The translations under genes were made by a program, and so were the position numbers. The notes below the pieces were generated by a model, which saw nothing but the letters and a program-made list of their open reading frames with translations, was not told where the DNA came from and made no database searches. A stretch of DNA of 64,000 bases, taken from positions 1,550,001-1,614,000 of the forward strand of contig OY969905.1 in assembly GCA_963704455.1 (NCBI GenBank), in the 5' to 3' direction. Positions 8,711 to 16,773 of this stretch are shown piece after piece. The stretch comes from DASTCZ01 sp963704455. GTDB taxonomy: Bacteria; Acidobacteriota; Terriglobia; Acidiferrales; UBA7541. How positions within the stretch are numbered: position 1 is the first letter of the stretch; each line of letters begins with the position of its first letter.

Positions 8711-8731
8711 GAGACTAGCGCACTACGTCTC
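8711..8731. repeat. Short palindrome GAGAC-n11-GTCTC, right copy
   Basis: Shares GAGACTA and ACTACGTCTC with the palindrome at 2068-2080 after hsdM. It lies 33 bp after mystery protein B. The flanking 8678-8934 stretch holds no recognisable gene. An hsdS gene often follows mystery protein B in other loci, but none is seen here. Confidence 0.35.
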
Positions 8732-8934
8732 GATGCCGGCGAAACGTTCGACATCCAGCCCACGACAACTGCACATCTTCGAAGTGAGATTTTTTACCAA
8801 GCTGAAACTTAGCCCACAGCTATATCTTGATTCCAAGTTTGTGTTAGCCTTTGTGAGCAGCGGCGTTGGCGTATCCAGCTTTCGCATTGTTGAATACTTC
8901 CAAGCAAATTTCAATGTCGCAGAGGTCAACTCAG

Positions 8935-9993
8935 ATGGATGCCGAGACGGCAGCTGCCCTTAACGAGCTTAAGGAGCACACCAGAAATAGGCGGGAGGAG
9001 TGGTCAATTTTTCTGGGAGCGGGAGCGACAGCAGACCTCGGGTACCCAACCATGGTCGCCCTCGTGGATGAGCTGCGAGCTGGATTAGAGCTAGCGAAGC
9101 CCGAGGACAACCTGATCTCAAACGTGATATCCGCGCTGGGCGAGGCGTGTACGAGGACAGGACGGTCATTGAATATCGAAGCAGTATTGCGAGACTTGTA
9201 CCAGATTGTCGACATGCTGGAAGGCAAACCAACGCTTCAGATCGCTTATGGCGGCGGCATATCTGTCGATTCTACCGTGGCAAAGTCGGCGATTGAGAAA
9301 ATCAAGACACTCTGTAGGACGCGTTACGGAGAGCCTCCGACAGGTACCGTATTGCAGGATTTTCTTGCTTACTGGATGTCTGCATATAGGGTCCTAAATA
9401 TTTTCACTACAAACTGGGATAAGGCCGTCGAGTTCGCATGTGACGAGATACAGGCCTCAGAAGAATATGATGTTCGTTTGTGTGACGGATTCAAAGGCTA
9501 TCAGGCATTAGTGTTCGATGCGGGGCTGTATTCAAGAACTCTGCCAAATGAACAATTCGAAGATATGCGCCTCGTGAATCTTTATAAACTGCACGGGTCG
9601 ATAGATTGGCATCTGCGATCAACGCCTGGCCCCGGTCGCAATATTCGTTGCAGTATTCCCGGCGTGGATGAAGATGTCATGATCTTCCCAACACCACGGA
9701 AGCACGGCGAGATTCTGGGTCCGCCTTACCTGGAGTTACATCGGTTATTGGCGGACGCTCTGGAGCGGAGTTCGCGTTATGTACTGGCGGTCGGAACAAG
9801 CTTTCCCGATGAACACATAAACACCGTCATCGCGAGCGCGCTTAGGCAGAGCACCTTCAATCTCTTCGTAGTCAATCCAAGTATCTTGAAGACTGAAGTT
9901 GAATCTAAGTTGTCCTTTTCTTCGCCTAGGATTCATAGCCCCATTCGACTGAACTTCAAGCAGTTCGTATCGGAATTATCTCGGAGGACCTAA
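8935..9993 (+). CDS. SIR2-like NAD-hydrolysing protein of a SIR2-HerA defence pair
   Basis: 352-residue SIR2-family (SIR2_2) protein. The NAD-binding loop FLGAGATADLGYPTM sits at 26-40, a TTNWD motif follows in FTTNWDKAVEF, and the catalytic histidine block is KLHGSIDWH. The enzyme is expected to consume NAD+ during phage infection. The ATG at 8935 has AGAGG 12 bp upstream. A TTG at 8866 and ATG at 8914 are also in frame but have poorer sites. It precedes the HerA gene by 4 bp, which matches the SIR2-HerA (Nezha) arrangement in which the two proteins form one complex. Confidence 0.88.
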   Translation: MDAETAAALNELKEHTRNRREEWSIFLGAGATADLGYPTMVALVDELRAGLELAKPEDNLISNVISALGEACTRTGRSLNIEAVLRDLYQIVDMLEGKPTLQIAYGGGISVDSTVAKSAIEKIKTLCRTRYGEPPTGTVLQDFLAYWMSAYRVLNIFTTNWDKAVEFACDEIQASEEYDVRLCDGFKGYQALVFDAGLYSRTLPNEQFEDMRLVNLYKLHGSIDWHLRSTPGPGRNIRCSIPGVDEDVMIFPTPRKHGEILGPPYLELHRLLADALERSSRYVLAVGTSFPDEHINTVIASALRQSTFNLFVVNPSILKTEVESKLSFSSPRIHSPIRLNFKQFVSELSRRT

Positions 9994-9997
9994 TCCG

Positions 9998-11644
9998 TTG
10001 CCACCTCTTCTGATTGGAAACATCAAGAGTGTAGTCGGGTATCGATGTGAGGTACTGCTGCACTCAGAACTGAAATCAATGCATGTGACGCACGACGGTC
10101 GACTCTATAGCATCGGCCAGATGGGCTCGTACGTCATTGTCCCCAACGCATTTGACAAGATTGTGGGTATTGTGACGGAAACGCGGCTTCTAGAGGTAGT
10201 TGCAGGAAAAGAAGCGGACCAAGTGATTCTGTCGGATAAGAAAGTGTTGAAAATAGCTTTAATCGGAACCATTACAGAAGGGAAATTCGAGCGCGGTGTC
10301 CGTGAGTTCCCTCTCGTCAACGATGACGTCTTCTTGGCCGATCAGGACGATTACAACACAATGTTCGGAGGAGCGCCCGAGCCCCAATGCGTGGATGTAG
10401 GATGCCTCGCTGATATGGAGAGGTTTAGGGTCCCCCTCGACGTAGACAGACTGCTGTCCAAGCCGGTCGCGGTGGTCGGAACAACCGGGGCAGGAAAATC
10501 GTATGCCGTGGCGCGTTTGCTCCGTTTGTTTCTAAGGTACGAGCAACCCCACATTCTGATTCTTGATTTACATGGTGAGTACACGACGTGCTTTGGGGAT
10601 GACGCAAGGGTTTTGTCTGTCGAAAGCGGATTAGAGATCCCGTACTGGCTTTTTAATTACCAAGAGCTTCAGGATCTTTGCATAGATCGAAATGAGCGCG
10701 AGGCCCCGAATCAAGCAGTGATTTTTAAGCAGAAGGTACTTGAACAGAAGCAATCGGCGCAAGCAAGCGAGGGGCTGAATCTGGGTGATTCTTTTTCGAT
10801 TGATAGTCCAATTTACTTCGACATTCAAAGGGTATATCGCGAAATTAAAAATCTAAATGAAGAAATGGTTCAGGGTTCGAGGGGGCCGAGACAAGGAGAC
10901 TTCTTTGGACAGTTCAATCGATTCTTAGTGAGGCTAGAGGCGCGGCTGGCTGACTATAGATATCACTTTATCTTTAGACCGACAAAGTATGTCTCATCCG
11001 CGTCGTTTAAGACCTTCCTTCAAGAAGTATTTGGTCGAGGGGATGATCCAAAAAAGGTCACGGTCCTGGACATGAGTGGCATGCCCAGCGATGTCATTCA
11101 ATCGGTTGTTTCCCTCCTTTGCAGAATTATTTTCGATTTCACATTTTGGAACAAGGAACGAGGGAAGTCTCCGTTATTGCTCGTCTGCGAAGAGGCTCAT
11201 AATTATGCAGCGCGAGATCGGGAATCAGAATCACGTCGAGCAATTGAGCGATTGGCAAAGGAGGGGCGAAAATATGGCCTGGGTCTAATGGTCGTTAGTC
11301 AGCGACCGTCAGATCTGTCTGAAACCGTATTATCCCAGTGCAATAACTTTATTGTGTTGCGCCTTTCAAATCCACGCGACCAAGAATATATCCGTGCGTT
11401 GGTGACTGACCAATATGAAGACTTGATGCAGATTCTCCCCGCATTGCGACGCGGGGAGGCCTTAATTCTTGGCGATTCAACGCTCATGCCTCTCCGGGTA
11501 AAGATTGACCCATTTAATGATTCCTCGCACATTCCGCGGAGTCAAGATGTCAGTTTTTATGGCGCGTGGAGTTCAGTTTCTGACTTGAATTTTGACGAAA
11601 TCATTGAATGCTGGCGGAAGCAGCGTAAGGCCAGCACGACCTAA
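9998..11644 (+). CDS. HerA-family hexameric ATPase of SIR2-HerA
   Basis: 548-residue HerA/FtsK-superfamily ATPase. The N-terminal HAS-barrel covers about 1-115. The DUF87 ATPase core has the Walker A loop GTTGAGKS at 161-168 followed by ILILDLHGEY, a Walker B LLLVCEEAHNY near 390-400, and the sensor/arginine region VVSQRPSDLSETVLSQCNN. The start is TTG at 9998, supported by a GGAGG at 9983-9987 that sits across the end of the SIR2 gene. An ATG alternative would delete the barrel. Paired with the SIR2 gene it forms a known anti-phage module. Confidence 0.9.
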   Translation: MPPLLIGNIKSVVGYRCEVLLHSELKSMHVTHDGRLYSIGQMGSYVIVPNAFDKIVGIVTETRLLEVVAGKEADQVILSDKKVLKIALIGTITEGKFERGVREFPLVNDDVFLADQDDYNTMFGGAPEPQCVDVGCLADMERFRVPLDVDRLLSKPVAVVGTTGAGKSYAVARLLRLFLRYEQPHILILDLHGEYTTCFGDDARVLSVESGLEIPYWLFNYQELQDLCIDRNEREAPNQAVIFKQKVLEQKQSAQASEGLNLGDSFSIDSPIYFDIQRVYREIKNLNEEMVQGSRGPRQGDFFGQFNRFLVRLEARLADYRYHFIFRPTKYVSSASFKTFLQEVFGRGDDPKKVTVLDMSGMPSDVIQSVVSLLCRIIFDFTFWNKERGKSPLLLVCEEAHNYAARDRESESRRAIERLAKEGRKYGLGLMVVSQRPSDLSETVLSQCNNFIVLRLSNPRDQEYIRALVTDQYEDLMQILPALRRGEALILGDSTLMPLRVKIDPFNDSSHIPRSQDVSFYGAWSSVSDLNFDEIIECWRKQRKASTT

Positions 11645-11844
11645 CTCGGACGGGCTCGAACAGGGCTTGGGGCCGACTCAATCCCTTTCCCAATATTTTC
11701 AAAACATAGCGACCGTTGCGGGCCGTGTCCGGCGTAGTGATTGTTGGCGCAGGCGTAGAATTTTGCGCCTCGGCGGATGATTTCGCGGCAGTACTTGACA
11801 CACTCTTGCATTTCCCCGGCGAGATCACTGGCGTCAGAGTGCGC
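11641..11844 (-). pseudogene. Remnant of a DUF72-family protein
   Basis: About 67 codons on the minus strand read ...YCREIIRRGAKFYAC then ANNHYAGHGPQ and a short tail. The asparagine-histidine block NNHYAGHGP is a hallmark near the C-terminus of DUF72 proteins. The upstream catalytic-barrel portion is absent and the frame has no proper start, so this is a leftover scrap. It fills the gap between HerA and the TIR gene. Identification is by motif only. Confidence 0.4.
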
Positions 11845-11911
11845 ACGAATAAGCTGCGCATGGTAAATTTGAAATGTCGCGAATTCCCCGGCGAAATGGA
11901 GCCAGTAACCT

Positions 11912-12385
11912 ATGACAGAGTACAACGTTTTTGTAAGCCATAGCATGAGGCAGGAAGACCTCAGCATTATTTATTCAGCCGTGCATGACGCGAAGTTTCG
12001 CGGAATCAATTGCTACGTGGCAGAAAGAGATGTCCAGTTGGGACATTCGCTGCCCGCAAAAATAGAAAGCGCGATTCGGAACTGTGACTGCTTCGTGGTG
12101 TTCCTTACTCAAGGCGGCGCTAGTTCGGAATGGGTAAATCAAGAAATCGGCCTTGCTAGAGGTTGTGGCAAACTGAGAATTCAGGTCGTCGAGCAAGGAG
12201 TTCAAATTAAAGGGTTCGATATCGACAAGGAGTATATCGAGCTAGATAGATTGAATCCCGCTTCCGCGATATCAAGATTGAGCGACCATCTCGGGCGGCT
12301 CAAGGATGAAAAGGAATCGAAGCAAAAGGTTGCGCTCTTTGTTATTGGCGCGCTTGCATTATTGGCGTTGTTAGGGGGCGATTAA
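11912..12385 (+). CDS. TIR-domain protein with C-terminal membrane anchor
   Basis: 157-residue protein. The TIR fold opens with YNVFVSHSMRQEDLSIIY and carries the putative catalytic glutamate E78 in SSEWVNQEIG, so NADase activity is plausible. A single hydrophobic helix (VALFVIGALALLALLGG, about 139-155) ends the protein and would tether it to the inner membrane, with the TIR domain in the cytoplasm. It is preceded by ~270 bp holding a DUF72 scrap, so it probably has its own promoter. Bacterial TIR proteins act as immune enzymes or effectors; a partner sensor is not obvious here. Confidence 0.85.
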   Translation: MTEYNVFVSHSMRQEDLSIIYSAVHDAKFRGINCYVAERDVQLGHSLPAKIESAIRNCDCFVVFLTQGGASSEWVNQEIGLARGCGKLRIQVVEQGVQIKGFDIDKEYIELDRLNPASAISRLSDHLGRLKDEKESKQKVALFVIGALALLALLGGD

Positions 12386-12397
12386 ACGGATACGGTT

Positions 12398-12577
12398 ATG
12401 TCCAATTGCATCTATTGCGGAAGCTCGGACGTTTCATTGGAGCACCACTCCGATTTACCTAAGCGACTTCAAAGGTTAAGCACCGTTAAGTTGCACCGAA
12501 TCAACCGCCTGCTAGTTCAGATCAACCTCGTAGGCTCGTATAGTTCGCGAAGTTTTTGCTCATTGCAAAATATCTGA
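12398..12577 (+). CDS. Small CxxC protein, possible HNH-nuclease fragment
   Basis: A 59-codon frame starts 12 bp after the TIR stop: MSNCIYCGSSDVSLEHHSD and on. CIYCGS...LEHH resembles the start of HNH endonucleases (zinc cysteines then histidines), but the downstream HNH core is missing. The 3' end overlaps the convergent DUF3800 gene by 61 bp. It is probably a truncated remnant rather than a working gene. Confidence 0.25.
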   Translation: MSNCIYCGSSDVSLEHHSDLPKRLQRLSTVKLHRINRLLVQINLVGSYSSRSFCSLQNI

Positions 12578-13308
12578 TACCACGGGATAACAGCCTTCAT
12601 GATTTCTAATAGCGATAGGTACCGTTGACCAATTTTTGCGGTGTGCCGATTCGTTGCCCATGCAAGTAGGTCAGCAGCTTGCAAACCGGGTTTGTGCCTC
12701 ATTTCGGCTATGTTCACCGTTTTTATCAGCGACCAGGTCATATCTAATGCACCTGGCACAAGTACCCTACTTTTCTCTTGAGTCCATGTTTTTTCAAACG
12801 ATTCCTTAAATGGTTCGTCTTTGTCAAAAAAATAATCCAGAGTACTGATTATTCCTGGATATTTGTCAAAGTACCAAGCCAGAAACGTCTTGGGACACAA
12901 TTCATTGCATATGTCTACCGCCTCTGGGATTGGTAATCCTTCGTGCTTCAGTTTCTCGCGGGCTGCTAGGTCCACCGTGCAAGCAGACATCCTGAATCGT
13001 TGTTTATCTACCGTTTGGAGATAGAACAAGAGGTCTTGAACCAACGCTTCGACTTTTTTGGCGTTCCATCCATTGCGCGGAGAAAACTCCCCTTGAAGCG
13101 CGTTGGCCTCCCTCATGTGAACATATTTCGCTGCGGGCCGTTTCTTTGAGTCGGTCAAAATGGCGTTCCATCGTTTATCAAATTCAATCCATATTGAGTT
13201 TTCTGCCGCGAATCCGGCAAGAGTCAAGAGAGCAGGCTTAGTGCTAACACTGCCGTCGAAATACGCTTCAAGCGCCACGAAAGGTTGCCTCTCTTCAGTT
13301 AGGAACAC
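12517..13308 (-). CDS. DUF3800-family protein
   Basis: 263 residues starting with GTG. The N-terminal EAYFDGSVSTKPALLTLAGF and C-terminal GLQAADLLAWATNR blocks are the paired acidic motifs of DUF3800, a family with a predicted RNase H-like fold that recurs in phage and defence islands and has no established function. The conserved aspartates (YFDGS, QAADLLAW) are intact. It is transcribed toward the TIR gene. A second, divergent DUF3800 gene lies at 14274-15029, so the two flank the papain-like gene. Confidence 0.75.
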   Translation of the reverse strand: MFLTEERQPFVALEAYFDGSVSTKPALLTLAGFAAENSIWIEFDKRWNAILTDSKKRPAAKYVHMREANALQGEFSPRNGWNAKKVEALVQDLLFYLQTVDKQRFRMSACTVDLAAREKLKHEGLPIPEAVDICNELCPKTFLAWYFDKYPGIISTLDYFFDKDEPFKESFEKTWTQEKSRVLVPGALDMTWSLIKTVNIAEMRHKPGLQAADLLAWATNRHTAKIGQRYLSLLEIMKAVIPWYQIFCNEQKLRELYEPTRLI

Positions 13309-13420
13309 CGGAATTCATTCGCCCACACAACGGCACACTCACCGGATCTGATTATGCCGCTCCGCGTGTTCGTTGACACGGGCTTTTGCTGGTGCAATAC
13401 TGCGAACAGTGAGGCAAGCA

Positions 13421-14026
13421 ATGGAACGGCGTCTCAGATTCGGACGTTTTGTCATTGATGCAAAGCCTGCGCGACTGGCATTCGGGCGCGGTTGGGTAGG
13501 GAATTTCATTATCGAAGAAGACCATCTGTCATTCGTCGAACACACGATGTTCTATGGCGTACAGGTCTTGCCAACCGAAGAGGACGCGATACACGCTTGC
13601 CATGTACTTGGGCTTCGAAGAATCAATCACTATGTTGTTTCACAGTATCCGGACGGCACGATCATTGAGACGACTGTGTTCGGAGTGATTCCACACCCAG
13701 GACTTCTCGATCATGCGGCTGACGGAACCCCAATCGTCTACCATAACTCAAAGGAGCACGGCGAATCAGTTGCAACCTCGCTTGGAGAGTTTGCAGGCGA
13801 CGGCGTAATCCGTTTGGTGTCCGCACCGGCAAATCCGGAGCAATCGTGGGTGCGCTTGAGTAGCGCGCGGCACGATGTTGCACTGAGAGTGCCGTGGAGC
13901 CCCGACAATAATTGTCAAGACTTCATCAGCCGAGCGAATACAGGGCATGACGGGAGCCCTACCCGTGATGCGCTCGTTGCTGTTGGGGTCGTAACGTTCG
14001 CGGCATGGTTAGCCTCGCGGGATTGA
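13421..14026 (+). CDS. Hypothetical protein with papain/LRAT-like features
   Basis: 201 residues from the ATG at 13421 (GAGG 10 bp upstream); a TTG at 13373 is less likely. The middle part IPHPGLLDHAADGTPIVYHNSKEHG and the later WSPDNNCQDFISRANTG resemble the histidine and cysteine blocks of papain-fold NlpC/P60 or LRAT-type proteins, in which a Cys in NCQDF acts as nucleophile. The C-terminus has a short hydrophobic segment (ALVAVGVVTFAAWLA) that could touch the membrane. Function is unknown. The family link is a weak motif match. Confidence 0.55.
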   Translation: MERRLRFGRFVIDAKPARLAFGRGWVGNFIIEEDHLSFVEHTMFYGVQVLPTEEDAIHACHVLGLRRINHYVVSQYPDGTIIETTVFGVIPHPGLLDHAADGTPIVYHNSKEHGESVATSLGEFAGDGVIRLVSAPANPEQSWVRLSSARHDVALRVPWSPDNNCQDFISRANTGHDGSPTRDALVAVGVVTFAAWLASRD

Positions 14027-14273
14027 ATCGCGGGCAATACGGATTTGTGAGGGGGGCGAGAATGAGCAACGAAACTGAATGCCCGAATCCATCTCGGTTT
14101 GTCGAAAGCGAAGCCGGTCAGGGGATGCATTCCGGAATTAGGAAACCCCGCAGCCTTTCTGGTTTTGCTCTCCGTGCGGGCCAACGCCGCAAGCGTCAGA
14201 CGGGTCGGAAATCCTCTCGCAAAAGTTCACGCAGGTAGTTCAAGCGTTTGCAGCACACCCCCCGGCGGAAACA

Positions 14274-15029
14274 CTATCCAGCCGCTTTCAATACCTCCCT
14301 GCGCGGTATTTTCGCGGTTAAGCAAAGCTGTTCAAGATCCTTTTGTTCGTAAGTACCCAAGTCGCCCGGCTCGCGTACTAACGTGGACAACCGCTTCAAC
14401 GGATATCGAAGTTCCTCAAAGAACTCTATCCCCTTTTCAAAGATAAACCTGTGCCCCTTCAAAATCTCGTAGGCAAGCAAGTCTGCCGCCTGCAATGGAA
14501 CGCATTCTGACTTTTTCTTGAAGACCGGGGATATCTTTTTGTCTCGCAAAATGCGTTGCTCTAATGTTCCCTTTCCTTGTGAGCCGTCCTCGAATACAAA
14601 ACGTATTTGATTTTCGGGGATACCTCGGCGGCGCGCCCAATTGCTCACACTCGCAACGCAAGTGCGCCCACATAGGGCGTATGGGGTCAGTTCGTATGGA
14701 TCGTCCATTGCGTACACGGCGTTGACAGCGCGGTAGTCATTCATCAGAACGCCATGGCCACAAGCATGGCTGACGCGCAGGATGATGTCAGCGATGAGCT
14801 TCCGTAAGAATACTTCGCGGTCTGGCTTGTTTTCCTTAAAGCGTGAGAATTCCCCACGCGAGCCTGCAAATTCGTTCATGTGGAACAATGAAATGCCGAA
14901 CTGGCGAAGAGTGTCGTTCCAATTGCGTTCAAATTCCGTCCACTGCGCATCGGAAGCCACAAACCCGGCAACGGCCACAGCCAGTGTGTCGTCTGGTGAT
15001 CCGCTGTCATCGTAGTATGCGGTATACAT
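14274..15029 (-). CDS. DUF3800-family protein
   Basis: 251 residues from an ATG at 15029. It begins YTAYYDDSGSPDDT and later carries VPLQAADLLAYEILKG, the two defining acidic blocks of DUF3800. A third block, RFVFEDGSQGKG, fits the central strand. It is only distantly similar to the DUF3800 product at 12517-13308, so the two are not a recent duplication. The 14027-14273 gap on its 3' side contains no convincing gene. The IS3 element begins 126 bp upstream of its start and may have displaced its promoter. Confidence 0.78.
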   Translation of the reverse strand: MYTAYYDDSGSPDDTLAVAVAGFVASDAQWTEFERNWNDTLRQFGISLFHMNEFAGSRGEFSRFKENKPDREVFLRKLIADIILRVSHACGHGVLMNDYRAVNAVYAMDDPYELTPYALCGRTCVASVSNWARRRGIPENQIRFVFEDGSQGKGTLEQRILRDKKISPVFKKKSECVPLQAADLLAYEILKGHRFIFEKGIEFFEELRYPLKRLSTLVREPGDLGTYEQKDLEQLCLTAKIPRREVLKAAG

Positions 15030-15154
15030 GCAGCAATTCTACTCGCATCCGCACCGGCAAATCGAGATTGATCAAAGTTCAATACTGTTACCGAAAATCT
15101 TATGAACGGATTCGGTTCACCCGACGAGCCAAATGCGTCGCTGCGGAAATGGAC

Positions 15155-15192
15155 TGCACCCTTGAAATGAGACAGAAAGAATGGGCACACTT
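15155..15192 (+). repeat. IS3 left terminal inverted repeat
   Basis: Begins TGCACCC and ends TGGGCACACTT. It matches the right end at 28 of 38 positions by eye. Confidence 0.85.
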
Positions 15193-15212
15193 TGCGGGGA
15201 GAGGACTGCAAA

Positions 15213-15554
15213 GTGAAGCGGAAGCGATACTCACGGAAGTTTCAAAGGATGGCCGTCGAGCGCCTGCGGACCAGCGAAGATGTTGGTGAGTTGGCGCAAG
15301 AGCTGGGGGTGACCCGGCGATGTCTCTACAAGTGGCGCGCTAAACTCGAAGCAATCGAGCCCGGCGAAGATGCGTCGCGCCCCAGCACGCATACGTCGCT
15401 TTACCGTAAGCAAATCCATCAACTCAAGCGGCTGCTCGCCGAAAAAACTATGGAGTTGGATTTTTTCAAAGGTGCCTTGCAAAAAGTCGAGGCTCGACGC
15501 CAGAGGAAAAGCGAAACTGGCGAAATGACATCTACGACCAGATCCGAGAAGTGA
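15213..15554 (+). CDS. IS3-family transposase OrfA
   Basis: HTH-containing OrfA of the IS, 113 residues from the GTG at 15213, which has a GGGGAGAGG-like Shine-Dalgarno. A TTG at 15192 lies inside the inverted repeat and is unlikely. The HTH is VGELAQELGVTRRCLYKWRAKL and a leucine-zipper-like coiled coil follows (IHQLKRLLAEKTMELDFFKGAL). It binds IS ends and, through frameshifting, forms the N-terminus of OrfAB. The overlap with OrfB has an A6 run at 15442-15447 where both frames are open. Confidence 0.88.
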   Translation: MKRKRYSRKFQRMAVERLRTSEDVGELAQELGVTRRCLYKWRAKLEAIEPGEDASRPSTHTSLYRKQIHQLKRLLAEKTMELDFFKGALQKVEARRQRKSETGEMTSTTRSEK

Positions 15555-16540
15555 TGTCATTGCAAGGCAGTTTGAGTATCGAGCGCATGTGTGAGCTCGC
15601 GCGAGTCAGCCGGGCTAGCTTCTACCGGTCTATGCGGGAGCAACGACCCGCTGAGGAAGAGATGGAAGTGCGGTCTGCGATTCAGAAGATTGCCATCGAA
15701 CATCGCCGTCGTTACGGTTATCGACGGATCACGGCGGAGTTGCGTCGTCGCGGAATGCAGGTGAATCACAAAAGGGTTTTACGGATGATGCGGACAGACA
15801 GCCTGCTGGCGGTGCGACGGCGACGGTTCCTGGTCACGACGAATTCAAATCACAGTTTCGAGGTGTATCTCAATCTAGCGCGCCGAATGAGTCTGACTGG
15901 GATTGATCAGCTTTGGATCGCGGACATCACCTACATTCGATTGAAAGCTGAATTCGTTTACTTGGCGGTGATCCTCGATGCGTTTTCTCGCAAGGTGGTG
16001 GGCTGGGCGCTGGATCGAACGCTGGCGAACCGACTGACGATCACAGCACTGGAGCGAGCGGTCGCGCGGCGGCAACCGCGAGCAGGCTTGGTTCATCACT
16101 CGGATCGCGGACTGCAATACGCTCGCGGCGAATATGTGGGCGTGTTGGAGAAGCACGGGATGGTTCCGAGCATGAGCCGGCCAGCCAACCCGTATGACAA
16201 CGCAAGCTGCGAGAGTTTCATGAAGACGTTGAAGAGGGAGGAAATTTACGCGAACCGATACGATGACATAAAGCATTTGCGGAAAAACATCGAAGAGTTC
16301 ATCGATGAATATTACAATCGGCAGCGATTGCATTCGGCGCTGGGTTACCGATCTCCGGAAGAATTCGAGCAACAAAGCAAGAGTTCGGTGACAGACTCTC
16401 GCAGCGCAACGTTGAAGTTTTTTGAGAACGGAGTGAACGAGATGGGGTCTTCTACAAGGTGTGCTGGGGAAGGGGACTCAAACACCGTCCCCTTCCCCAG
16501 GCCCCAACCCCTGCTACAAGATGCAAGGAAGGCTAAATGA
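15551..16540 (+). CDS. IS3-family transposase OrfB (DDE integrase core)
   Basis: Catalytic half of the transposase, in the -1 frame relative to OrfA. The DDE residues are visible: D in WIADITYIRL, D in HHSDRGLQYA, and E in CESFMKTLKREE, followed by the IS3-type end YNRQRLHSALGYRSPEEFE. The frame stays open upstream of the GTGATG at 15551 back to about 15440, and there encodes the conserved RNWRNDIYDQIREV lead-in, so the functional product is probably an OrfAB fusion made by -1 frameshifting. No internal stop is seen, so the IS may be active. Confidence 0.93.
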   Translation: MMSLQGSLSIERMCELARVSRASFYRSMREQRPAEEEMEVRSAIQKIAIEHRRRYGYRRITAELRRRGMQVNHKRVLRMMRTDSLLAVRRRRFLVTTNSNHSFEVYLNLARRMSLTGIDQLWIADITYIRLKAEFVYLAVILDAFSRKVVGWALDRTLANRLTITALERAVARRQPRAGLVHHSDRGLQYARGEYVGVLEKHGMVPSMSRPANPYDNASCESFMKTLKREEIYANRYDDIKHLRKNIEEFIDEYYNRQRLHSALGYRSPEEFEQQSKSSVTDSRSATLKFFENGVNEMGSSTRCAGEGDSNTVPFPRPQPLLQDARKAK

Positions 16541-16547
16541 AATCTGC

Positions 16548-16585
16548 AAGTGTGCCCAAAGATTTTGTCTCACTCTAGGGGTTCA
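16548..16585 (-). repeat. IS3 right terminal inverted repeat
   Basis: Reverse complement begins TGAACCCC and ends TGGGCACACTT. The 16586-16773 stretch beyond it holds only short direct repeats (TTGGGAACAA twice, GTCATAAG twice) and no gene. Confidence 0.85.
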
Positions 16586-16773
16586 ACCCAAAAGTTGGGA
16601 ACAACTTGGGAACAATAACCGCCAAATATCCCCATAAACCGTGATATAAGATGCGCGAAAAACATAGACGAACCAACTACATAGCTATTTGACGTTTACC
16701 TTGGGCGCAGGCGACTGTATCAAAATGAGTCGAATTTGGTTTGATTATCGACTGTCATAAGAATGTCATAAGT

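Larger units (their letters stand above)
15155..16585 (+). mobile_element. IS3-family insertion sequence, ~1.43 kb
   Basis: Complete-looking IS. Its ends form 38-bp imperfect inverted repeats (28 of 38 identical): the left begins TGCACCCTTG, the right in reverse complement begins TGAACCCCTA, and both share TGAGACA and TGGGCACACTT. Two overlapping frames encode OrfA and OrfB. No target-site duplication is obvious at the junctions (GAC on the left, ACC on the right), so the insertion may be old or may have recombined. Confidence 0.9.

Noticed and set aside
14005..14238. 77-codon plus-strand frame after the papain-like gene
   Set aside because: Starts inside the previous gene, low-complexity basic tail, no ribosome site or family.
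16586..16640. Repeated TTGGGAACAA right of the IS as a target-site duplication
   Set aside because: It is a tandem short repeat on one side only and does not occur on the left flank of the IS.
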